The position numbers were made by a program, and so were the translations under genes. Below, in pieces: positions 25,493 to 33,576 of a DNA stretch of 42,804 nt (positions are counted from its first letter, which is position 1; every line of letters starts with the position of its first letter). The notes beneath the pieces are model-generated. The model was not told the origin of the DNA, searched no databases, and worked only from the letters and a program-made list of their open reading frames with translations. Origin of the DNA: Campylobacteraceae bacterium (GTDB lineage Bacteria > Campylobacterota > Campylobacteria > Campylobacterales > Sulfurovaceae); NCBI GenBank assembly GCA_027065385.1, contig JAMOOP010000077.1, positions 1-42,804 on the forward strand, written 5' to 3'.

Positions 25493-26084
25493 AAAACTTG
25501 TATTATTAAGTACTATTTTATTATTTACAGGTTGTGTTGATGAAGATAAAGAGAAAAATTTATATCCATCTAAACCATTGATAAACATCAAGAGTTTTAA
25601 TGTTCTTGATGGTGGTTCTAAAATGGTTTGGGATGTTGATATAGATAATAATCATCAAGATACTATTGTTCGGATATCACCATGGAATGATACTACATAC
25701 TCACTTATTTTTTTTCAAGACTACAAAAATAGTATAGATTTAAAATGTAATTATGATTTTGGAGAAATTAATGGATTTGTAAAATGTAATGATATTACAT
25801 CTGTTACTTGTCGCAGAAATCTTATGAGTGGAGAATATTCAGAATTTACTTGTAATTATATGATTAAAGACAATATTACAGTTATTCCAGAGGAACATCA
25901 AACAATGAGAGCACCAACATTTACAAATCAAAATGATTCAGAAGAAACCCTGCTAAATATTTCAACTAAATATTTAGAAGAAGTTGCTGGTAATGAACGT
26001 CCGAATTATAGCTATGACAGTGAACGAAATGAAAGTAAAATGTATAATGTCTATACAAGCGGAATGGGTAGTTTAGGAAACTAA
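25485..26084 (+). CDS. Predicted lipoprotein
   Basis: A 199-aa lipoprotein: signal MIRKLVLLSTILLFTGC with a lipobox (L-F-T-G-C17), then a charged linker (VDEDKEKN). The mature region is hydrophilic and contains four more cysteines (CNYDFG, CNDITS, CRRNL, CNYM) that could form two disulfides. The end is rich in Asn, Ser and Tyr. It starts inside the barrel gene and so is translated with it; the two may act together at the outer membrane. I do not recognise the family. Confidence 0.7.
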   Translation: MIRKLVLLSTILLFTGCVDEDKEKNLYPSKPLINIKSFNVLDGGSKMVWDVDIDNNHQDTIVRISPWNDTTYSLIFFQDYKNSIDLKCNYDFGEINGFVKCNDITSVTCRRNLMSGEYSEFTCNYMIKDNITVIPEEHQTMRAPTFTNQNDSEETLLNISTKYLEEVAGNERPNYSYDSERNESKMYNVYTSGMGSLGN

Positions 26085-26299
26085 AACTTCTCTACTATTC
26101 CATAACTATTTAAAATAACAGATAAGGAAGAATAAAAATTTCAATACAGTAAAACCTTCAAATTCTTTATCTTAGATAGTTGTGGCTACTTAAAAAAACA
26201 GATTAAATACAGCACTATTAATATTCTATTTCTTTTAGCCATAAGATCCTTTAATATGGAGATACATTACTTTCCTTTTTATCTCTTAAATAACTATTC
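26085..26299. other. Intergenic stretch, nothing recognised
   Basis: Between the lipoprotein gene and the convergent broken lipoprotein gene I find no gene, strong hairpin or repeat. The sequence is AT-rich without T-runs next to stable stems. Confidence 0.4.
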
Positions 26300-26743
26300 C
26301 TACATCTTTTTTTTATTGTTGTCTTGTTTTATTGGTATAGTATACTTTTTATCAGAAAAGCTTATATCATCATATTCATTGTTTACATTGAAGCTTTCAT
26401 TGTATAGAATATCAGATATATCATCTTTAATTGCATTATTTAGAAGTTCAGAATAATGAGTTTCATATTTTTCATTAAAACTATAATTATTCTTTATTGA
26501 TTGTTGTAAATACATCATTTGACTTCTTAAACTATTGCTCTGTTTAACTTTATTAATCGTAACAATAGGTGTTAAAATAATTATTTTCTTATCAACTTTT
26601 TTCTTTTGAATCCACTGGATTAACTAAATTTAAGTTCAACACCTCTTTGTGTATATTTTTTGGTTTTGGTTCTATACAACCTGTCATAAGTAATGATGCT
26701 GCAATACTACTTGCCAAGATTACTTTATCAACTTTTTTTTCAT
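26300..26743 (-). pseudogene. Lipoprotein gene broken by two homopolymer frameshifts
   Basis: Read on the minus strand, the ATG at 26743 has AAGGAAT upstream. Adding one A to the eight-A run (26733-26740) opens a frame with VILASSIAASLLMTGCIEPK, a classical lipobox. That frame stops after DSKEKS, but shifting it at the six-A run (26597-26602) continues through KKIIILTPIVTINKVKQSN and joins a 72-codon frame from MMYLQQSIKNNYS to KQDNNKKKM at 26300. The repaired product would be about 149 aa. It is divergent from the XRE regulator. Two defects at A-runs could be sequencing errors, slipped-strand switches or real decay. Confidence 0.72.
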
Positions 26744-26835
26744 TTTATTCCTTAGAAAATATTTTATGTCTCATAATACATTGTATTATAGTAGATTGTT
26801 CTTAAATAGTACAGTAGATAAAATTATAATAAAAA

Positions 26836-26849
26836 TTATGTCTTATAGT
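26836..26849. promoter_or_regulatory. Operator candidate TTATGTCTTATAGT, inverted copy
   Basis: This is the exact reverse complement of 24868-24881 and ends 11 bases before the ATG at 26861. It also lies in the divergent promoter region of the broken lipoprotein gene. A related TTTATGTCTCATAA is nearby at 26764-26776. It probably mediates autoregulation by the XRE protein. Confidence 0.55.
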
Positions 26850-26860
26850 AGGTACTTAAT

Positions 26861-27091
26861 ATGAATGATTTAACACCTGAAGAATTTTACAGACGTATCG
26901 GTATCAATGTTGCACGATATAGAAAAGAGAGAGGACTGAGTCAACTTGATCTATCACTAGAAATGCAGTATAAATCAATTTCAATAGTTTCCAGTGCTGA
27001 AATATATTACAAGGGTAAACATTTCAATTTAGAGCATCTATTGAAAATATCAAAGATACTAGATATTGATGTATGTGAGTTCTTAAAATAA
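26861..27091 (+). CDS. XRE-family HTH regulator
   Basis: A 76-aa single-domain Cro/C1-type helix-turn-helix protein. NVARYRKERGLSQLDLSLEM is helix 1-2, the recognition helix region is YKSISIVSSAEI, and LEHLLKISKILDIDVCEFLK is the canonical end of the fold. It is divergent from the broken lipoprotein gene. Matching 14-bp inverted motifs occur directly before its own start and before the envelope gene pair at 24902, so it is the likely repressor of both. No dimerisation domain is present. Confidence 0.85.
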   Translation: MNDLTPEEFYRRIGINVARYRKERGLSQLDLSLEMQYKSISIVSSAEIYYKGKHFNLEHLLKISKILDIDVCEFLK

Positions 27092-27268
27092 CTATTTTTT
27101 GATATTTTCATTTATCTCTTCCAAATGATTTTTTAAATCTATAATATCTATATTTAGAGATTTAAAAAAATCTTGATTATTTTTTAATAATTCCTTTTCT
27201 TTTTTATAAATTAAAAAGTGAATATAAACACTCACCAGCATAACAGTTATTAACATCAATATATTCAT
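27092..27268 (-). CDS. Small single-pass membrane protein with coiled coil
   Basis: A 58-aa protein starting MNILMLITVMLVSVYIHFLI, one membrane helix, followed by a charged coiled-coil tail (KKEKELLKNN, then IIDLKNHLEEINENIKK). I chose ATG 27268 because AAGGAT lies upstream; a longer frame has no site. It ends directly against the XRE gene stop, convergent. The layout resembles small plasmid membrane proteins, including holin-like or toxin-like peptides, but no family is recognised. Confidence 0.5.
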   Translation of the reverse strand: MNILMLITVMLVSVYIHFLIYKKEKELLKNNQDFFKSLNIDIIDLKNHLEEINENIKK

Positions 27269-27424
27269 TTTTTTATCCTTCGATTTATTATTAAGTAATA
27301 TAATCAATTTTTATGAAATTAGTGTTATTAATTAACAAAGTGTTGATTAATAACACTATAAAATAAAAATATCTATAAAATAAAATTTGAAAGTTAAATA
27401 TATAGTTAAAAAAAAGAATGTAAA

Positions 27425-27991
27425 ATGCAATATAATGAAACTGTAATTAAAAAGATAAAATCTTTTCTAAAAGATAGTGGTAATACCAAAGTATTCGATA
27501 AAGATGTAGCAAATATATTGGAAATATCTAATGGAAATTTATCTATGATGAAAAAAAGAGATAAACTTCCTTTAAAAGAGATAATTAATTTTTGTGTAAA
27601 AAATAAAATTAATATTAACTGGTTAATTTATAGCCAAATACCAGAATCATTGGAAAAGTCTACTGAAAACCTAATTCATAAGGTCTATAATAAATCAAAT
27701 AATATAGAAAACACTACAAATATAGAAAAGAAAATGATTGTTGATGCAAAACAAGCAGAAAGTATCTTACCAACAATTGATATTGATGAAGTAATAAGAG
27801 ATTTAGATGAGACAGAAAATAATAAGAAAGAGTTTTTAAATTTAGAAACACTAGAATGGATGCATCTATTATTAGCAGTAGGTAACTATGAGCAGTTGGG
27901 TAAAGTTTTTCAAGGACTAGTGAATAAGCCTGAAAAAAAAGAGGATCCAAATAGAGTTAAATTTGAACAACTATATTTTGATTTCTCCTAA
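27425..27991 (+). CDS. CI-repressor-like HTH protein
   Basis: A 188-aa protein whose N-terminus matches the bacteriophage CI-type helix-turn-helix: VFDKDVANILEISNGNLSMM is the helix-turn-helix and IINFCVKNKININWLIYSQ its typical end. The rest is a linker (residues 80-105) and a helical acidic region (DIDEVIRDLDETENNKKE, LETLEWMHLLLAVGNYEQ). There is no serine protease domain, so it is not a LexA-like self-cleaving repressor. The target is unknown. It stands alone with a 117-base AT-rich leader. Confidence 0.75.
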   Translation: MQYNETVIKKIKSFLKDSGNTKVFDKDVANILEISNGNLSMMKKRDKLPLKEIINFCVKNKININWLIYSQIPESLEKSTENLIHKVYNKSNNIENTTNIEKKMIVDAKQAESILPTIDIDEVIRDLDETENNKKEFLNLETLEWMHLLLAVGNYEQLGKVFQGLVNKPEKKEDPNRVKFEQLYFDFS

Positions 27992-28295
27992 CTAATAATT
28001 CAAATTTACAGAAGTTCTTTTTTGATGCTTAATCAACATAAAATTGGGCAACTTCTTAGAAAAATTCATTTCTAGACTCAAAAATACACTAGCTCTTTAA
28101 GAAGCAAAAGAAGACTCCTCAGAAATAAAAAATCTTGTCACTACCCATGGTATACTTTATCGTGCTAACCTAAGAAGTTCAAATATTTCACATCAAGACA
28201 AAGTATACTACCTCAATAAATTAAGACAACATTCACTGCAACAGCTCAAGCATTAATAACCAAAATTATTACGAAACTTTAGCACTTAGAAAAAC
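27992..28295. other. Intergenic stretch with a possible decayed frame
   Basis: No intact gene. On the plus strand one frame over about 28047-28259 reads LGNFLEKFISRLKNTLAL, a stop, then SEIKNLVTTHGILYRANLRS and DKVYYLNKLRQHSLQQLKH, ending in a stop. It looks protein-like and may be a decayed gene, but no start or family is visible. Confidence 0.3.
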
Positions 28296-28661
28296 CTACC
28301 AACCAACAGAAACAGAAGATTGAACATCACTCTGTTTCTCATCAGACTTTGAGTTTTTTGTTGAAACATCATCTTGTTTTAAAGTGCTATCTTCCTCTTC
28401 TTCAATATCATTGTTTGATGAATTCTCAACTAATTTTGCAGAAGCAAGAATATCATCAACTTTCATTTTGTCATATTCATCAAGAAACAGATTTCTCATT
28501 GTTTCATTTTGAACTAAAAGGATAATTGCTTGTTCAATCATTAAAGTTCTAGTACCATGTTTAAATACTTGATAAAGATCAATAGCCTGTTTGTTATTTA
28601 AAAGTAATTGTATCTTTTGCTTTTTAGCAGGGTTCTCTATTTTTTGAGTTTCAGTAGCCAT
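28296..28661 (-). CDS. ParR-like partner of the actin-like partition protein
   Basis: A 121-aa protein encoded two bases after the ParM-like gene on the same strand, the position of parR adaptors. The N-terminus (KQKIQLLLNNKQAIDLYQVFKHGTRTLM) could form a ribbon-helix-helix DNA-binding domain, and the acidic, Ser/Asp-rich tail (SNNDIEEEEDSTLKQDDVS) fits a flexible filament-binding segment. In such systems ParR binds a centromere and caps ParM filaments. No direct similarity to a named ParR can be shown by eye, so the call rests mainly on position and shape. A fragment of its 3' end is duplicated at 24712-24766. Confidence 0.6.
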   Translation of the reverse strand: MATETQKIENPAKKQKIQLLLNNKQAIDLYQVFKHGTRTLMIEQAIILLVQNETMRNLFLDEYDKMKVDDILASAKLVENSSNNDIEEEEDSTLKQDDVSTKNSKSDEKQSDVQSSVSVGW

Positions 28662-28663
28662 TT

Positions 28664-29569
28664 TTACAAACCTTCTTTAATTTTTAGTAAGTTATAACCT
28701 CTTACATTAGCATATTCATACGGTAGAGATGAAAAAACAACATTAGATGGGTTCTTGCTCTTATTTAGAAAATAAGCTCCTCCTCCACTAAATATAACAG
28801 CAGTAGCTGAACGTAAAAGATCTACTCCTTTATTTTTCATCTCATCAAGAATATATTCAGCATAATCCTCTTTAGATTCATCTATCTCATCACTTAAATC
28901 TATTTTCTCTCCATAATGCATAATATACCCATTAATAAATGTATCTTTAGCAATCTGCTCAGTAGCATCAAAATTAAATCTTTTCTTTAGCTTTGTTTGT
29001 AGCTCAGTAATAATCTCATTAGCACCTTTATTAGTTGCATAAGAAAGATCTTGTCTAGGTTTACCATCTTCAAATACTAAAAAGTCAAAAGTGTTGTAAC
29101 CTATGTCAGCAACACATACAAGACCATCTTTTTTACCAACATAATCTAAATATATCCCTTGACCCTGTGCCATAAGATGAATTTTAGGAGAAATAATTGA
29201 ATCATTAACATTAATAGTTCTCAATGTATCAATAAATATATCTTTCTCTTTCCAATTTAAAATAGATAATCCAATAATAATTTCAAGAGGTTCATTTTTA
29301 TCTAATCCAGATAACTCTATTGCATGATAAATCAATAAAGCTCCATACTTGAGTAAAAAGTTAAATCCTCTTGTAGAGATTGCATTGACTAAAGCTCTAT
29401 CTCCAACTCTGTATTTTCTACCTTTAAATAGATAAACATCATCATTGTCACTATCATACTCAACTTGACTCTCTTTACGTTTTTCTATCGCTGAAGCAAA
29501 CTTAAATATTTTATCCCCAACAACAACTTTTGTGTCTCCATAACCTAAATCTATAGATAGTCTTTGCAT
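28664..29569 (-). CDS. parM: ParM/StbA-like actin-type plasmid segregation ATPase
   Basis: A 301-aa actin-fold protein. Phosphate-1 loop DLGYGDTK is at residues 7-14, the phosphate-2 loop VADIGYNTFDF lies near 153-163, and the adenosine motif FSGGGAYFL near 260-268. This matches ParM/Alp-type segregation proteins, which form filaments that push plasmid copies apart. The ATG follows AAGGATT. The ParR-like gene is next in the operon, and the very AT-rich 250 bp upstream could hold the centromere, as in other parMRC loci. Confidence 0.85.
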   Translation of the reverse strand: MQRLSIDLGYGDTKVVVGDKIFKFASAIEKRKESQVEYDSDNDDVYLFKGRKYRVGDRALVNAISTRGFNFLLKYGALLIYHAIELSGLDKNEPLEIIIGLSILNWKEKDIFIDTLRTINVNDSIISPKIHLMAQGQGIYLDYVGKKDGLVCVADIGYNTFDFLVFEDGKPRQDLSYATNKGANEIITELQTKLKKRFNFDATEQIAKDTFINGYIMHYGEKIDLSDEIDESKEDYAEYILDEMKNKGVDLLRSATAVIFSGGGAYFLNKSKNPSNVVFSSLPYEYANVRGYNLLKIKEGL

Positions 29570-29934
29570 TCCAATCCTTATTTATTATCTACATTATACT
29601 TGAAGAATACTTTTAAAGCTTTTAAATATGTATTTATAGAATAGTATGAGTAAATAATTAATAAAATAAGAATTAAAAATTCATAAGAATAATAATATAA
29701 AAATATAAAATAAATATAAGCACTTATTTAAAAGTCTAAAATAGATAAATACAATTATTTTTTAATATATTAAAAATATAAATAGCTCTATTTTACTTTA
29801 TAAAAAGAATCGTTTAAATGTTCTGTATGCTATTATTTCTCTATATGATAAAAAATTTAATGAATCTTATTATTTTCAAATTTTTATTTTATTTATATAT
29901 AATGATTTCTACAATAAATATAAAGGTATTAACT
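29570..29934. other. Very AT-rich region upstream of parM: possible centromere or origin
   Basis: About 365 bases without a supported gene and with very few G or C residues. It contains TAAAATAGATAAATAC near 29746 and TCTATTTTACTTTA at 29787-29800, the latter identical to 3255-3268. In actin-type partition systems the centromere lies upstream of parM, so the place is right, but I cannot identify regular direct repeats. The right end holds the leader of the small gene at 29935. Confidence 0.35.
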
Positions 29935-30153
29935 ATGAAATATACAGTTAAAGTTGAATTAGAAGTAGAGATAGATTTATTTGAAACTGATTATATAGAT
30001 GAAGAGGAACAAGAAGAGCTAAATGATATTATTACAGAAACTCTTTTAGATAATGGGGTAGAGATTACTCAAGAGATTTTCAATGAAATGAAAAAAAGAA
30101 CAAATGTAAGTATTCAAGATGCTTTTACTTTTAATGAACAAACAATGGATTAG
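29935..30153 (+). CDS. Small acidic protein of unknown function
   Basis: A 72-aa very acidic protein (MKYTVKVELEVEIDLFET, DEEEQEELNDIITETLLDNG) with a beta-strand start and helical remainder. ATG 29935 has AAAGGT 7 bases upstream; the longer open frame from 29818 has a hydrophobic, low-complexity start without a site. It lies between the partition operon and the control region of the second replicase. Acidic small proteins near origins may be regulators or DNA mimics, but I have no evidence for either. Confidence 0.5.
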   Translation: MKYTVKVELEVEIDLFETDYIDEEEQEELNDIITETLLDNGVEITQEIFNEMKKRTNVSIQDAFTFNEQTMD

Positions 30154-30197
30154 TTTTTTCTTACTACCATTTTATATTTATTTTATATAAATTTGTG

Positions 30198-30303
30198 TAT
30201 AATTTCAACTAAATAAAGGTGGTTAAACTATAAGGTTTCCCGCTAGATACCTGTGTTGCGATCATCTTTTTAAAAGGGATTTATTTATAAGTTCCTTTTT
30301 TTT
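30198..30303 (+). ncRNA. Probable small RNA upstream of the second replicase
   Basis: A consensus -10 box TATAAT lies at 30198-30203. About 65 bases downstream of the likely start is an intrinsic terminator: AAAAGG (30272-30277), CCTTTT (30294-30299) and a T-run to 30303. The GC content between (GGTTTCCCGCTAGATACCTGTG) is far above its surroundings and there is no open frame, which suggests a structured RNA of about 90-95 nt. Nine bases, CCGCTAGAT at 30240-30248, are exactly complementary to 30440-30448 in the replicase leader, so it may regulate that gene by pairing. Confidence 0.6.
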
Positions 30304-30439
30304 ACTTCAAATTAAAAAAATTTCCTAAAACACTTTTTATATAATAAATTCTTTAAGCAAAAATAGATATAATCTAATCAAGTTATTTTTTACAGTATAT
30401 TTTTTGTTAGAAATATATCAATAAGAGAAGCAACACAAA

Positions 30440-30448
30440 ATCTAGCGG
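30440..30448 (+). promoter_or_regulatory. Replicase leader sequence complementary to the small RNA
   Basis: ATCTAGCGG here is the reverse complement of CCGCTAGAT at 30240-30248. It is a GC-rich island in an AT-rich leader about 50 bases before the leader ORF. It could pair in cis or in trans with the upstream RNA. Confidence 0.45.
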
Positions 30449-30496
30449 TTTTTTATATTTATTCTCTGATAACTAATTAAAAATTGGACAGAGAAA

Positions 30497-30529
30497 ATGA
30501 AAATAGGACAATCGCCTAGCCTTTGCTAG
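30497..30529 (+). CDS. Ten-residue leader ORF overlapping the replicase start
   Basis: ATG 30497 opens a frame encoding MKIGQSPSLC and a TAG stop at 30527-30529. The replicase frame opens only at 30520 and its likely TTG start (30523-30525) overlaps the leader stop (TTGCTAG). The hairpin CTAGC-CTTT-GCTAG (30516-30529) covers both. This resembles the leader-peptide coupling (tap, repY) that sets replicase translation in IncFII- and IncI-type plasmids. The leader site (GGACAGAGAAA) is modest. Confidence 0.55.
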   Translation: MKIGQSPSLC

Positions 30530-31839
30530 ACTTACTAAACAAACCCCAAACACTTAACTTAGAAAACCACAACAATAATCTAATAAACCTCCATAAGTTA
30601 CTGCATAAAAAACTATTTTTAGAAAATATACAATCCTGCCAAACAAAAGAACAATTAGAGTTTTATGTAAAACCAAAAGATAAGAATGAAGCATTACATG
30701 ATAATTTTATAAGATATGGTACTAAACATGCAACATCATTCCTAATAATTGATATAGACAATATCCATACTCCTATAAATCAATATAAACAAGAGGTTCA
30801 ATCGAAACTCGGACTAACACCTAATTGGATTACAAGAACATCCAAAGGCTATCATATTGGTTTTATATTAGAAGATACAGTATACTTATCAGATACAATA
30901 GATCAAGAAAAGCTAGTAATAACTAAAAAAACTATAACTAACATCTTAAATGGAGATATAGCAGGTTCTCATAGATTAATAGGCTATTGGAGAAATCCTC
31001 TTACTCATACATCAATAATTAATACAGATAAGTTATACACAATAGATGAACTATATAAAGTAATATATAATAAACAACTCAATACAGCTGCTATATCAAA
31101 TAAACAAACAAGTGATATTAAAACAACTAAAAATCAAATAGGAAAAATTAACTTAGAAAAAATAAATAAAGATGGTTTCATACAAGGTAATAGAAATAAT
31201 TATCTTTATATAACAACAATAGGAATGTTATACAATGGAAAAATAGAAAATAATCAAGTAGAAGATACACTTATTAATTTAAACAATAAAGAATTACCAC
31301 TAGAAGAGATAAAAAAAATATCTAAGTCAATACAAAAATATAATATAAAAGAAAATACAACTAAAAATGAACCATATATAAAAGGTGAATACTATCAAGA
31401 TTTATGGGATAACAAAATACATAACTATAAAACGAAAGATATAATAGAATTTAGTAGACAAAAAATAGGACAAAAAATTAGTACAGCTAAAATACTTGAA
31501 AAAACTATAGGAAAACTAATAGAAGGATATAAAGTAACATATAGAAATAATGAATTATTTACTAATAAAAATATAATAAAAAATAGTGAAGTAAGTAGAT
31601 CAACAATAAAGAGATATAGAAATGTAAAAAAAATAGAACAAGAGATTAAAATTATAGCATTTAATCAATATATGAAAGAGTTAGTCAAAAAAAAGGGTGT
31701 TAAGGCAGATGAACCCCCTATAAGAGAACTACTAAATTTAGCCTTATCTGAGTTATCTTTTGAGTACGAAAAGACAGGTAAAGTGTTTGCTTTTATGTTT
31801 AATGAAAATGATAGACTTATATTCTATGAAGTTCCCTAA
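30523..31839 (+). CDS. Primase-type plasmid replicase (Replicase + PriCT_1)
   Basis: A 438-aa replication protein of the RepA/ColE2-like replicase group. The primase core has motif I FLIIDIDN (D77, D79), motif II TSKGYHIGFIL (H111) and GSHRLIGYWRNPLTH as motif III region. A PriCT_1 domain follows near 208-270 (GNRNNYLYITTIGMLYNG, then EEIKKISKSIQKY), and the C-terminus is probably DNA-binding (SEVSRSTIKRYRNVKK). These proteins prime and start plasmid replication. The only plausible start is TTG 30523, overlapping the leader ORF stop, so translation is probably coupled. It makes a second replicon besides Rep_3. Confidence 0.85.
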   Translation: MLDLLNKPQTLNLENHNNNLINLHKLLHKKLFLENIQSCQTKEQLEFYVKPKDKNEALHDNFIRYGTKHATSFLIIDIDNIHTPINQYKQEVQSKLGLTPNWITRTSKGYHIGFILEDTVYLSDTIDQEKLVITKKTITNILNGDIAGSHRLIGYWRNPLTHTSIINTDKLYTIDELYKVIYNKQLNTAAISNKQTSDIKTTKNQIGKINLEKINKDGFIQGNRNNYLYITTIGMLYNGKIENNQVEDTLINLNNKELPLEEIKKISKSIQKYNIKENTTKNEPYIKGEYYQDLWDNKIHNYKTKDIIEFSRQKIGQKISTAKILEKTIGKLIEGYKVTYRNNELFTNKNIIKNSEVSRSTIKRYRNVKKIEQEIKIIAFNQYMKELVKKKGVKADEPPIRELLNLALSELSFEYEKTGKVFAFMFNENDRLIFYEVP

Positions 31840-31967
31840 TATTGGATGGTAAAGGCTTGTTTATTTTGTTAAATTTGTTTTATTTTTACAATACTTTTAT
31901 AGTTATATTATATATATCACTACCATATCATAAATAATATATATTGCTTTTTATTACTTCTAAATCA

Positions 31968-33407
31968 CTAACTATCAATAAAAACCAAAGATATATTTCT
32001 AAGTGCTGAAGATAGCTCTTTTAATTCATCTGTAAATCCATAATTACTAAAAAAGAGATATCGGAAATCACTGTGTATAGGATGAGTTTCAATAGAATCA
32101 ACTTTCTCTTTTAAATCTATAAAATCATCAATAGAAACTTCTTTATTGCTATAAAAACTATCTCCAGCAAAGAGTATGGCATTATCAGAAACAGCAACTA
32201 TATCTATCTTTGATGTTTTATCCCACCATTGAAGTTCTAAACCTATTTTATATCTATCATCTATATACTCAGTAGCAATAGATCTATAAATAGGAGCAAT
32301 AAAATTATTCCAACTACTCTTAATTTTATCCATAACAAACTCAATATTTCCTAACTCCAGATAGCTCTTATAAGGAAACACATATCTATACCAAAACCTA
32401 AAGAAGTTATCATTAATAAAATAAAGTCCCATCTTACTTCTAGCTCTATTCTCTTCAGTAACAGGAAGAGCTTTAGAGATAATGCCTAAACTGATAAGTT
32501 TAGCAATAGGAGCAGTGATATTTTGGACACTTTGAGCTATATTAAGTGCAATATCCCCTAACTTATGAATACCAGAAGCGATAGACTCCAATATAGAGTT
32601 ATATATAGCTAACTCATTTACTTCATTCTGAAGAATTAACTCCACTTCATTATAAAAATAACTGTTCTTATCTAATATAGAATTTTCTATAAAATCAAAT
32701 ATTGTTTTATAGCTATTAGCACAATTACTCTCTTTATAAAGATTAAGATAGTTTCGAGTTCCCCCTAAAATGGCATATATCTCTATAATACTAGAATTAA
32801 ATAGACTATCTTGATTTATCTTAATCTTATTATCTTTACAATCACTCTTAGAAGTATCTTTCTCTTTTAAAAGCAGAGATACCTCACTAAAACGCATCTG
32901 CTCTAATTTTAAAGTAAGTGATATATTTTTATATAATAAAGATTTTGGAGAAAGAACCTCTTTATCTATTATAGATAGATTAGAACCAGAAAGTATAAGC
33001 TCTATATTTTTAGATATAAGAAGCTCTTCTATAATATATTTTAATTGTTTCATAATAGAACTATCTAATTTAATAAGAGCTTGAAACTCATCAAGTACAA
33101 TTACTAACTTTTCAGTAAACTCTTTTTTAGCAATATATTCAAATAGATGTGTTAAGTCTCGTACATTACTGAGTTTTAACACCTTATCATCTAAAAAATC
33201 TGCTACTATATTTTTAAAACTCAAAAGAAGAGCATTTATTGTTTGAGGTTTCACAAGAAGATACAAAGAACTCTTATTTTTGATATATTCTCCAATAAGA
33301 GTTGTCTTACCAACTCCTATCCTTGAATAAAGCAATACACAACTAAAATTATCAGTTTTATAATTATCATTTAAAAGTGCTAACTCTTTAGTAAAACCTC
33401 TGTACAT
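31968..33407 (-). CDS. Archaeal-type AAA ATPase with DUF234-like C-terminus
   Basis: A 479-aa ATPase from ATG 33407 (AAGG upstream). Walker A is RIGVGKTTLIGEY near 30-42, Walker B is LVIVLDEFQALI near 103-114, and ELILSGSNLS is the sensor strand. A winged helix follows (LGDIALNIAQSVQNITAPIAKL), then the typical YFINDNFFRFWYRYVFP and a DUF234-like nuclease remnant (WWDKTSKIDIVAVSDN). This family is abundant in archaea and some Campylobacterota; its role is unknown. It is divergent from the HsdS-like gene at 33577, with 169 bases between them. Confidence 0.8.
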   Translation of the reverse strand: MYRGFTKELALLNDNYKTDNFSCVLLYSRIGVGKTTLIGEYIKNKSSLYLLVKPQTINALLLSFKNIVADFLDDKVLKLSNVRDLTHLFEYIAKKEFTEKLVIVLDEFQALIKLDSSIMKQLKYIIEELLISKNIELILSGSNLSIIDKEVLSPKSLLYKNISLTLKLEQMRFSEVSLLLKEKDTSKSDCKDNKIKINQDSLFNSSIIEIYAILGGTRNYLNLYKESNCANSYKTIFDFIENSILDKNSYFYNEVELILQNEVNELAIYNSILESIASGIHKLGDIALNIAQSVQNITAPIAKLISLGIISKALPVTEENRARSKMGLYFINDNFFRFWYRYVFPYKSYLELGNIEFVMDKIKSSWNNFIAPIYRSIATEYIDDRYKIGLELQWWDKTSKIDIVAVSDNAILFAGDSFYSNKEVSIDDFIDLKEKVDSIETHPIHSDFRYLFFSNYGFTDELKELSSALRNISLVFIDS

Positions 33408-33576
33408 CAATAAACCTTGTTATGATTTTATGTTGTATAGTATAATTTTTATACTTAAAAATTACATTTACCTCAACAAACTAAAACATATCACTACCAT
33501 TTATAAAATTATATATAGTTCATTTAATTAAAGAATGCTACAATTCAAATACACAAACAAAAAGAGAGAATAAACA

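Noticed and set aside
26256-26456. 66-codon plus-strand hydrophobic frame
   Set aside because: It is antisense to the reconstructed lipoprotein gene, whose lipobox and joined frames explain the region better.
27992-28295. An intact gene in the gap before the ParR-like gene
   Set aside because: The best frame has an internal stop and no start codon with a ribosome binding site.
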